From NCBI GenBank assembly GCA_002371985.1, contig DFHZ01000050.1, positions 1 through 18,410 on the forward strand: a stretch of DNA of 18,410 nucleotides, given 5' to 3'. Source of the stretch: Ruminococcaceae bacterium UBA3710 (GTDB lineage: Bacteria > Bacillota > Clostridia > Oscillospirales > Acutalibacteraceae). The notes under the pieces were generated by a model that did no database searches, had not been told where the DNA came from, and saw only the letters and a program-made list of their open reading frames with translations. Of this stretch, positions 1-6,746 are shown piece after piece (positions within the stretch are counted from its first letter, which is position 1; each line of letters starts with the position of its first letter). Made by a program: the position numbers and the translations under genes.

Positions 1-2295
1 GGAAACGGCAACACAAAAAAGCAGGGACTTATAATTGATTATGGCTTTTCAGACTACAACCCGAAAATAAAATATATAATAAGTGTGAACGACGAGCATC
101 CTATTTTGAATGATGAGATGCTTGGTCTTTGTCTTTTTATGAAAGAAAGGCTGTTTTGCACTTATTTTGACGCAGTAAATACAATTCTTCCTACCGGTTT
201 AAAACTCAGGTTGGAGGAATTTTATGCTATAAATGAGGAGTTTTTGGGATACAGTTATTTGTCCGAAGACGAAAAAAATATCTTTGATTTTTTAAGAAAA
301 AACGAATATATTTCGTTGGCTAAACTGAAAAAAACTTTTGATAGTGCAGAAGATTTAATTCAGATTTTAAAGCAAAAAGAGGCTGTAAAAGTATCAAAAG
401 AGCCTATCAGAAAAATGCTTGATAAAACGGCAAAATATGTTCGTATAGCCAATGAAGATTATGATTGTACTTTGCTTACCAAAAGGCAGCAGGAAATAAC
501 GGAAGTTATTAAAACTGTCGGTACCGTAAGCATTAAAGAACTGATGTATTTTACCGGCGTTACGATGTCGGTAATAAACAATTTAGAGCAAAAGGGAATA
601 ATAGAAATATTTGAAAAGCAGGTTTTCAGACTTCCCTTTAAACCTAAAAAAACTCAAAATACTCAAGAAATAGTATTAAATGAGGAACAACAAAAGGCTT
701 ATAAAGATTTAAAAAGTAAACTCGAAGCCAATAATGAGAATGTTTCTTTGCTGTTCGGGGTTACGGGCAGCGGAAAGACAAGCGTATATATGAAACTTGT
801 AGATGATGCCGTAAAGGATAATAAGGGCGTTATCGTGATGGTTCCCGAAATTGCTCTTACTCCGCAAATGATTTCTATTTTTTCTGACAGATATGGCTCG
901 GATATTGCGGTTTTGCATAGTGCTATGTCGATAGGTCAAAGAATGGACGAGTATACACGCCTAAAAAACGGTGAGGCGACTATTGCAATAGGCACAAGAA
1001 GTGCCGTTTTTGCCCCTGTTAATAATTTGGGTTTAATTATAATAGACGAGGAGCAGGAACATACATATAAATCTGAAAAAAGTCCTCGCTACAACGCAAA
1101 GGAAATTGCAAAATTCAGAGCAAATTACAATAAATGTCTGCTTGTTTTGTCTTCAGCAACCCCTTCTCTTGAAAGTTACAGTCTGGCTCTTTCCGGCAAA
1201 TACGGGCTTAATGAAATCTCTTCTCGGTATAACGGGGCTAAACTGCCAAATGTGTCGGTTGTTGATATGAGAAAAGAACTTACCGATGGCAATAAATCTG
1301 ATATAAGCAGACTTCTCGCATCTAAAATCGACGAAAGACTTAATAACAATAAACAAATAATTCTTCTTTTAAACAGACGAGGGCATAATACGCATATATC
1401 CTGTCCGGCTTGCGGATATGTTGCTTCTTGCCCTGAATGCAGCGTATCTCTCACATATCATTCTGCCAATAAAAGGCTTATGTGTCATTATTGCGGTTAT
1501 TCGGAACCGCTTCTCGATAAATGTCCCGAATGCGGTAACGAGTATCTCAATTTCGGCGGTGCAGGAACTCAAAAATTAGAGCAGGAGATAAAATCTTTAT
1601 ATCCGACTGCAAGAATACTGCGTCTTGATGCTGACAGTACCCTTGCACGAGATTCTTATTCCGAAAAATTAAAATCTTTCGCCGATAAAGAATATGACAT
1701 TTTATTAGGCACTCAAATGGTCGCAAAGGGACTTGATTTTCCCGATGTTGATTTGGTCGGTGTAATAGGTGCTGACAGGGCATTAAACAGCGACGATTAT
1801 CGTGGTTTTGAGCGGACTTTCGATTTGCTTACTCAGGTTATCGGCAGGGCAGGAAGAGCAGGTGGAGAGGCTGAAGCGATTATCCAAACGCTTAATACCG
1901 AGGATAATGTTATTTTTCTTGCATCAAATCAGGACTATAAGTCTTTTTATGACGAAGAAATTTTAACAAGAAAACTTATGATATATCCGCCGTTTTGCGA
2001 TATTTGTATGGTTGCTGCCGTATCGTCTGACAGAAACCTCGCTTTTAATACGGCAAATGAAATATTAGAAAATATTAAAAACGAAACGCAAAGTCAGTAT
2101 AGCGATATAAAAATGATTATTTTAGGACCAATGCCGGCAACAATAATCAAGATGAACGGAAAATACAGATTCAGAATGATAATTAAATGTAAAAATTCCA
2201 AGAAATTCAGGGAAATGCTCAGAAAATCAATCAATGTAAAACAAAAGAAAGACTTGTCGGTTTTTGTTGATATAAATCCGGAAAGTATAATATGA
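1..2295 (+). CDS. priA: Primosomal protein N' (replication restart helicase PriA), 5'-partial
   Basis: This is the superfamily 2 DNA helicase that recognises stalled or collapsed forks and reloads the replicative helicase. The reading frame is open from base 1. Residues ahead of the first in-frame GTG (85) look like the usual PriA 3'-DNA-binding domain (a glycine/asparagine-rich turn, then GLIIDYGF), so the true start is upstream and roughly 20-30 residues are missing. The visible part is 764 residues. The Walker A motif GVTGSGKT is at 757-780, and the Walker B/motif II reads DEEQ at 1045-1056. The helicase core is interrupted by the PriA zinc-binding insert from about 1402 to 1545, with CPACG, CPEC, CHYCG and CPECG pairs giving the eight expected cysteines. 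The C-terminal helicase motif with QVIGRAGRAG is near 1834-1863. The stop codon overlaps the ribosome binding site of def. Family assignment is very secure; only the 5' end is missing. Confidence 0.96.
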   Translation, partial: GNGNTKKQGLIIDYGFSDYNPKIKYIISVNDEHPILNDEMLGLCLFMKERLFCTYFDAVNTILPTGLKLRLEEFYAINEEFLGYSYLSEDEKNIFDFLRKNEYISLAKLKKTFDSAEDLIQILKQKEAVKVSKEPIRKMLDKTAKYVRIANEDYDCTLLTKRQQEITEVIKTVGTVSIKELMYFTGVTMSVINNLEQKGIIEIFEKQVFRLPFKPKKTQNTQEIVLNEEQQKAYKDLKSKLEANNENVSLLFGVTGSGKTSVYMKLVDDAVKDNKGVIVMVPEIALTPQMISIFSDRYGSDIAVLHSAMSIGQRMDEYTRLKNGEATIAIGTRSAVFAPVNNLGLIIIDEEQEHTYKSEKSPRYNAKEIAKFRANYNKCLLVLSSATPSLESYSLALSGKYGLNEISSRYNGAKLPNVSVVDMRKELTDGNKSDISRLLASKIDERLNNNKQIILLLNRRGHNTHISCPACGYVASCPECSVSLTYHSANKRLMCHYCGYSEPLLDKCPECGNEYLNFGGAGTQKLEQEIKSLYPTARILRLDADSTLARDSYSEKLKSFADKEYDILLGTQMVAKGLDFPDVDLVGVIGADRALNSDDYRGFERTFDLLTQVIGRAGRAGGEAEAIIQTLNTEDNVIFLASNQDYKSFYDEEILTRKLMIYPPFCDICMVAAVSSDRNLAFNTANEILENIKNETQSQYSDIKMIILGPMPATIIKMNGKYRFRMIIKCKNSKKFREMLRKSINVKQKKDLSVFVDINPESII

Positions 2296-2305
2296 GGGTG
2301 AAAAA

Positions 2306-2749
2306 ATGGCAAAAAGAAATATAGTAAAACTCGGCGACGATATTTTAAGAAAAGTTTGCAGAACGCAGTTGACATTTGATGATAAACTTCATCAAATACT
2401 TGACGATATGGCGGAAACTATGTATGAAGCAGAAGGTGTCGGTCTTGCGGCTCCGCAGGTCGGAATACTTCGCAGATTTTGTATAATAGATGTAGGCGAC
2501 GGCATTATAGAACTTGTTAACCCCGTTATCGTCAGTAAAGAGGGAACGCAAACAGGCGACGAGGGTTGTTTGTCGATACCGAGCCGGTATGAGCAGGTTA
2601 CAAGACCTATGAAGGTTACCGTCAGGGCTCAGGATAGAAACGGTAATAATATAACCGTTACGGGCGAGGGTCTTAAAGCCCGTGCATTATGCCACGAAAT
2701 CGACCATCTTGACGGTATTTTATTTATCGACCGAAAGGAAAAGAATTAA
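2306..2749 (+). CDS. def: Peptide deformylase
   Basis: This metalloenzyme removes the formyl group from the N-terminal methionine of new proteins at the ribosome exit. All three family motifs are present in the 147-residue product: GVGLAAPQVG (44-53), EGCLSIP (86-92, with metal ligand C88) and HEIDH (130-134, with ligands H130 and H134 and catalytic E131). The short length and compact C-terminus fit a type 1 enzyme, although type was not tested by alignment. The start ATG has a GAGGGTG ribosome binding site that overlaps the priA stop. The gene sits next to fmt, which adds the formyl group, so the pair encodes the full formylation/deformylation cycle. The stop lies three bases before the fmt start, suggesting co-translation. 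Confidence 0.97.
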   Translation: MAKRNIVKLGDDILRKVCRTQLTFDDKLHQILDDMAETMYEAEGVGLAAPQVGILRRFCIIDVGDGIIELVNPVIVSKEGTQTGDEGCLSIPSRYEQVTRPMKVTVRAQDRNGNNITVTGEGLKARALCHEIDHLDGILFIDRKEKN

Positions 2750-2752
2750 GGT

Positions 2753-3679
2753 ATGCGTATTGTATTTATGGGAACACCCGATTATTCGGTTAAAACCCTT
2801 GAATTGCTTATAAAGTCAAAACATAATGTAGTCGGAGTTTTTGCTCAACCCGATAAACCGGTCGGAAGAAAGCAGATTTTAACTCCACCGCCTACAAAAG
2901 TATGTGCGTTAAATAACGGCATAAAAGTATTCCAGCCTAAGACTTTAAGGGACGGTTCGGCTATGGAGATACTTAAATCGTTGCAACCTGATATTATTGT
3001 TGTAGTTGCATACGGCAAAATTTTACCGAAAGAAATTCTTGATTTTCCAAAATACGGTTGTATTAACGGTCATGCTTCGCTTCTCCCAAGGCATAGGGGA
3101 GCATCGCCTATTCAGTGGTCGATTGTTTGCGGTGATAAAAAAACCGGTGTTACCATTATGCAAATGGACGAGGGTATGGATACAGGCGATATAATAGATG
3201 TTGTCGAAGTAACTATTGGTGAGAACGAAACGGCAGAGGAATTATTTGAAAGACTTTCAGAGGTTTCCGCCGATTTAATGTTAAAGGTTTTAAATGACAT
3301 AGAAAACGGCAACGCCGTTCGTACCAAGCAAGACGAAAGCGGTGCAACATATACGCCAATGATAAAAAAAGAAATGGCACATCTTGATTTTAACGAAGAT
3401 GCCGGAACTCTTTTTAATAAGATAAGAGGTTTTTATTCATGGCCTTGTGCATATTTTGTTTTGGATAATAAGCGAATAAAGGTTATTTCCGCAAAAGTTA
3501 CAAAAGGCGGAAACAATGAAAACGGCATTGTTATTGATAACACAAATAAACTTGTTATTTCTGCCGGTAATAATACTGCTATTGAAATTGTTGATGTTCA
3601 GCCTGAGGGAAGCAAACCTATGACCGCTAAAACTATGCTTAACGGTCATAAAATCGAAATCGGGACAAAGGTATATTAA
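2753..3679 (+). CDS. fmt: Methionyl-tRNA formyltransferase
   Basis: This enzyme transfers a formyl group from 10-formyltetrahydrofolate to initiator Met-tRNA. The 308-residue length is typical. The N-terminal Rossmann domain starts MRIVFMGTPDYS. The substrate loop DKPVGRKQ is at about 34-40. The catalytic region has N105, H107 and SLLP (109-112), followed by RHRGASPIQW. The catalytic aspartate is D143 in GMDTGDI. A C-terminal OB-fold tRNA-binding domain follows from about residue 205. The start lies three bases after the def stop. An AAAGGA site at 2734-2739 inside def can serve it, though the 13-base spacing is long, so coupling to def translation is likely. Confidence 0.97.
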   Translation: MRIVFMGTPDYSVKTLELLIKSKHNVVGVFAQPDKPVGRKQILTPPPTKVCALNNGIKVFQPKTLRDGSAMEILKSLQPDIIVVVAYGKILPKEILDFPKYGCINGHASLLPRHRGASPIQWSIVCGDKKTGVTIMQMDEGMDTGDIIDVVEVTIGENETAEELFERLSEVSADLMLKVLNDIENGNAVRTKQDESGATYTPMIKKEMAHLDFNEDAGTLFNKIRGFYSWPCAYFVLDNKRIKVISAKVTKGGNNENGIVIDNTNKLVISAGNNTAIEIVDVQPEGSKPMTAKTMLNGHKIEIGTKVY

Positions 3680-3680
3680 A

Positions 3681-4967
3681 ATGTCTGTAAGTATTTCAAG
3701 GAGTGTTGCGGTAAAAACGCTTGTCAGTATTTTTAAAGACAAAGCATACTCAAATATTGCTGTTTCATCTGCTTTTTCAAATACAGAAATGAGCGATAGG
3801 GATAAAGCACTTGCAAGTGCTTTGATTTACGGAGTTCTTGATAGAAAGATTACAATAGATTATGTGATTTCTTCTTATGTGAAAACACCGATTAGTCGCA
3901 TAAAACCTATCACAATAAACGCTATAAGAATAGCAATTTATCAGATTATGTTTATGGATAAGATACCTGCAAGTGCTGCCGTAAATGAATCTGTAAACAT
4001 TGTCAAGACCTCAAAAGAAAAGTATAATTCATCTTTTACAAACGGTGTTTTAAGGTCGTTTTTGCGAGAACCTGTAAAAATTCCGCAGGGCAGTGATATA
4101 AACTCTTTAAGTATTAAATATTCTTGTCCGGCTTCTTTAATTGAAAGTTTTGTTTCGGATTACGGCAAAGAAACCGCCGTTAGTTTATTGGAAGAATCAC
4201 TTAAAAAACCGCCGATTACATTAAGGGTCAATACTTTAAAAACAGACCCCTCTTGTTTAATCAAAAAACTCGAAAATGAGGGTATTTTTTCGGAAATCGG
4301 AGAAATAGAAAACTCATTAAAAATTCTTTCCGGCTTTGATATTGCCGAAAGCAGTTCTTATAAAGACGGTTTATTCCATATCGAAGATTTGGCATCGCAA
4401 AAACTAATAAATCTTATAGGTTTAAAGGATAATATAAGGGTTTTGGATATTTGCTCTGCTCCGGGCGGTAAAGCCTTTACAATGGCGGAGATTATGAATA
4501 ATTCGGGCGAAATAGTCGCTTGTGATTTATATGAACATAGAGTAAACCTTATAGAAAACGGGTCAAAAAGGCTTGGGATAAAAACTATAAATGCAATGAT
4601 AAACGATGCTGCGGTCTATAATGAAAATTTTGGTCTTTTTGATGTGGTTTTATGCGATGTGCCTTGCTCGGGTCTCGGTGTAATAAGGCGAAAGCCCGAA
4701 ATTAAGTATAAAGATATTACGGATAATGAATTTAAAGATTTAGTGAATATCCAGGCTCTAATACTTGAAAATGCAAGTAAATATGTAAAAGTAGGCGGTA
4801 CACTTGTATATTCTACTTGTACACTAAAAAAAGCCGAAAATAAGGGTCAAATCTCTGCTTTTCTTGACAAACATAGTGAATTTGATGTAAAATATAATGG
4901 TGAGTTTATGCCACATATAGATGGTACAGACGGTTTTTATTGTGCAATCCTCTTAAAGAATAGGTGA
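3681..4967 (+). CDS. rsmB: 16S rRNA (cytosine-967-C5)-methyltransferase RsmB
   Basis: This SAM-dependent enzyme methylates C967 (E. coli numbering) of 16S rRNA. The 428-residue protein has a NusB-like RNA-binding domain at about 5-130 and a Rossmann methyltransferase domain at about 170-428. The SAM-binding motif is DICSAPGGK (256-264). Motif IV is DVPCSG (326-331), with the release cysteine C329. Motif VI is YSTCT, with the likely nucleophile C380. The start ATG is one base after the fmt stop, with AAAGG at 3667-3671 as the ribosome binding site. The gene ends in TGA four bases before the proposed rlmN start, so two rRNA methyltransferases sit side by side. The NusB-like domain separates it from the shorter RsmF/RlmI types. 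Confidence 0.95.
   Translation: MSVSISRSVAVKTLVSIFKDKAYSNIAVSSAFSNTEMSDRDKALASALIYGVLDRKITIDYVISSYVKTPISRIKPITINAIRIAIYQIMFMDKIPASAAVNESVNIVKTSKEKYNSSFTNGVLRSFLREPVKIPQGSDINSLSIKYSCPASLIESFVSDYGKETAVSLLEESLKKPPITLRVNTLKTDPSCLIKKLENEGIFSEIGEIENSLKILSGFDIAESSSYKDGLFHIEDLASQKLINLIGLKDNIRVLDICSAPGGKAFTMAEIMNNSGEIVACDLYEHRVNLIENGSKRLGIKTINAMINDAAVYNENFGLFDVVLCDVPCSGLGVIRRKPEIKYKDITDNEFKDLVNIQALILENASKYVKVGGTLVYSTCTLKKAENKGQISAFLDKHSEFDVKYNGEFMPHIDGTDGFYCAILLKNR
4962..4966 (+). promoter_or_regulatory. Possible Shine-Dalgarno for rlmN
   Basis: AGGTG lies within the last codons of rsmB and five bases before ATC 4972. It supports initiation at that odd codon, but it also overlaps a GTG (4964) that opens in another frame. 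Confidence 0.4.
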
Positions 4968-4971
4968 TACT

Positions 4972-6006
4972 ATCAAGGAAAAAATTGATATTTGTTCGCT
5001 TTATGATAATGAAATCGCTTCTTTAGTTGCCGATTTAAACGAGCCGAAATTTAGGACAAATCAGATTATTAAATGGGTAAGAAGCGGTATTCATAGTTTT
5101 GACGAAATGCTTAATATTCCGGCTGCACTCCGCAAAAAGTTAGACGAAAAATGTTTTATCGCAAATGTCGAAATTGCAAAAAAACTTGTTTCGGCTATAG
5201 ATGGAACAGTTAAATATCTTTATAGACTTTATGACGGCGAATATATTGAATCTGTTCTTATGAAATATGAACACGGATATACGGTCTGCGTTTCAACTCA
5301 GGTCGGGTGCCGAATGGGGTGCAAGTTTTGTGCTTCGGGGCTAAACGGACTTACAAGAAATCTTCTTGCGTCTGAAATATTAGCCCAAATCATCATGGCA
5401 GGAAAAGATAACGGAATAAGAGTTTCTAATGTCGTTATGATGGGAATGGGTGAACCGCTTGATAATTTTGAAAACTCAAAAAGGTTTTTAAATCTTGTCA
5501 GCGATAAAAACGGTTTGGGTATCGGGCTAAGGCATATATCATTATCAACCTCGGGAGTTGTAAGCGGTATCGAAGAATTATCTAAACTTAATCTTCCGAT
5601 AACACTTTCTGTTTCGCTTCATGCTCCGTCAGACGAAATCAGAAATACGATAATGCCTGTAAATAAAAAATGGAATATAAAAGAGTTGCTTGATGCTTGT
5701 AAACGCTATCAAAAGATAACAACAAGGCGAATTTCATTTGAATATGCTTTAATTGAGGGTGTAAACGACTCAAAAGAATGTGCCGATATGTTGGCAGAGC
5801 GACTCAAAGGGATAATGTGTCATGTAAACCTTATTCCTGCAAACCCCGTTAAAGAAAACAGTTTTAAGAAACCCGATATAAATAATATCAAAAAATTTCA
5901 AAGTTTTTTAGCAGCCAAGGGAGTTAACGCAACAATAAGAAGAACTCTTGGTGCTGATATAAATGCCTCGTGCGGACAACTCAGAAAAAAGGAGGGCGTT
6001 TTGTAA
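4972..6006 (+). CDS. rlmN: 23S rRNA (A2503-C2)/tRNA methyltransferase RlmN, apparent non-canonical start
   Basis: This radical-SAM enzyme puts a methyl group on C2 of A2503 in 23S rRNA and A37 of some tRNAs. The radical-SAM cluster is CRMGCKFC (C113, C117, C120 if numbered from 4972). The preceding cysteine C106 in CVSTQVG and the C-terminal C334 in ASCGQL are the two mechanistic cysteines of the family. GMGEPLDNF is also typical. The first canonical start codon is ATG 5107, but the conserved N-terminal region (IDICSLYDNE, then EPKFRTNQIIKW, then HSFDEM) is encoded upstream in the same frame, which is open back to the stop at 4954. No ATG, GTG or TTG occurs between 4957 and 5107. I place the start at ATC 4972: a change of C to G would give the usual MKEKID opening, AGGTG at 4962-4966 has 5-base spacing, and the 344-residue length is normal. 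Function is certain; the start is uncertain. Confidence 0.9.
   Translation: MKEKIDICSLYDNEIASLVADLNEPKFRTNQIIKWVRSGIHSFDEMLNIPAALRKKLDEKCFIANVEIAKKLVSAIDGTVKYLYRLYDGEYIESVLMKYEHGYTVCVSTQVGCRMGCKFCASGLNGLTRNLLASEILAQIIMAGKDNGIRVSNVVMMGMGEPLDNFENSKRFLNLVSDKNGLGIGLRHISLSTSGVVSGIEELSKLNLPITLSVSLHAPSDEIRNTIMPVNKKWNIKELLDACKRYQKITTRRISFEYALIEGVNDSKECADMLAERLKGIMCHVNLIPANPVKENSFKKPDINNIKKFQSFLAAKGVNATIRRTLGADINASCGQLRKKEGVL
5991..5996 (+). promoter_or_regulatory. Ribosome binding site fixing the start of the PP2C phosphatase
   Basis: GGAGGG sits nine bases before ATG 6006, inside the 3' end of rlmN. It selects that ATG over the upstream in-frame ATG at 5970, which has no such site and would add 12 residues not expected in the family. 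Confidence 0.8.
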
Positions 6007-6728
6007 TGCAGATTTTTGCAAAAACCGATTCCGGGCTAAAGCGAGAAACCAATCAAGACTCGTTCTATACCGGTTTTTTGAGCGATAATTCCGCTATCGT
6101 TATTGTTTGCGACGGTATGGGTGGAGCAAATGCAGGAAATGTTGCAAGTGAAACGGCAACAAACCTGATATTTGACTATATAAACAAGTCGTATAGCAAT
6201 AAACTCAACAGAGATTCATTATCTTTGCTTGTGAAAAATGCGGTCGCTTCGGCTAATTTAAGTATTTACAATATGTCTAAATCGGACAGTAAATACAGCG
6301 GAATGGGAACAACGGCGGTTGTACTTATTATAAGAAACGGTTTTGCTATTGTTTGTCATGTAGGCGATAGCAGAGCATATCTTATAAATGACAGTATAAA
6401 TCAAATTACAAAGGACCACTCAATCGTTCAAACCCTTGTTGAAGACGGAAAACTTACCGTCGAGGAAGCGAAAAAACATCCTAAAAAGAATGTTATTACA
6501 AGGGCTTTGGGTGTTGAAGAAAATGTTATTTCGGATATAATAGAATTTCCGATAAATATAGGAGATACCTTGCTCGTTTGCAGTGACGGTCTTTCAAATT
6601 ATGTTGAAGAATCTGAAATTTTTGAAATAATTAAAAACGGTAGCGGCGATTTGGCAGATTTACTTGTTGAAAAAGCCAATTCAGGCGGTGGCGGAGATAA
6701 TATTACCGCCGTTACGGTTACCTTATAA
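6006..6728 (+). CDS. stp: PP2C-family protein Ser/Thr phosphatase (Stp/PrpC)
   Basis: This metal-dependent phosphatase removes phosphate from Ser/Thr of proteins, and it is the partner of the kinase encoded next. The 240-residue product holds one complete PP2C domain: RETNQDS (13-19), the metal-binding CDGMGG (35-40), GMGTTA (99-104), HVGDSRAY (118-125), the DHS segment (137-139), ITRALG (164-169), CSDGL (192-196, D194) and GGDNIT (229-234, D231). No membrane segment or extra domain is seen, so the enzyme is cytosolic. The start ATG overlaps the rlmN stop in a TAATG arrangement, with GGAGGG at the proper distance. The rlmN-stp-prkC-rsgA order matches the Bacillus/Clostridium arrangement and supports pairing with PrkC. 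Confidence 0.96.
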   Translation: MQIFAKTDSGLKRETNQDSFYTGFLSDNSAIVIVCDGMGGANAGNVASETATNLIFDYINKSYSNKLNRDSLSLLVKNAVASANLSIYNMSKSDSKYSGMGTTAVVLIIRNGFAIVCHVGDSRAYLINDSINQITKDHSIVQTLVEDGKLTVEEAKKHPKKNVITRALGVEENVISDIIEFPINIGDTLLVCSDGLSNYVEESEIFEIIKNGSGDLADLLVEKANSGGGGDNITAVTVTL

Positions 6729-6746
6729 TTGAAAGGAATTTAGATT

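Noticed and set aside
85..87. GTG as the true priA start
   Set aside because: The frame is open to base 1 and the residues upstream fit the conserved PriA N-terminal domain, so the gene is cut by the window edge.
2094..2375. 93-residue hydrophobic open frame on the minus strand over the priA/def junction
   Set aside because: It is antisense to two secure genes; its Phe/Leu-rich pattern is a product of the AT-rich complement.
4959..4975. RsmB-RlmN fusion protein by +1 frameshift at the AGG TGA stop
   Set aside because: Position and frame allow it, but there is no prfB-like slippery codon, and both proteins are complete without fusion.
5107..5109. ATG as the true rlmN start
   Set aside because: It would remove 45 residues of recognisable RlmN sequence and leave a 140-base gap, and no good ribosome binding site precedes it.
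5970..5972. ATG as the start of the PP2C phosphatase
   Set aside because: It lacks a ribosome binding site and adds a basic stretch ahead of the family N-terminus; GGAGGG points to ATG 6006.
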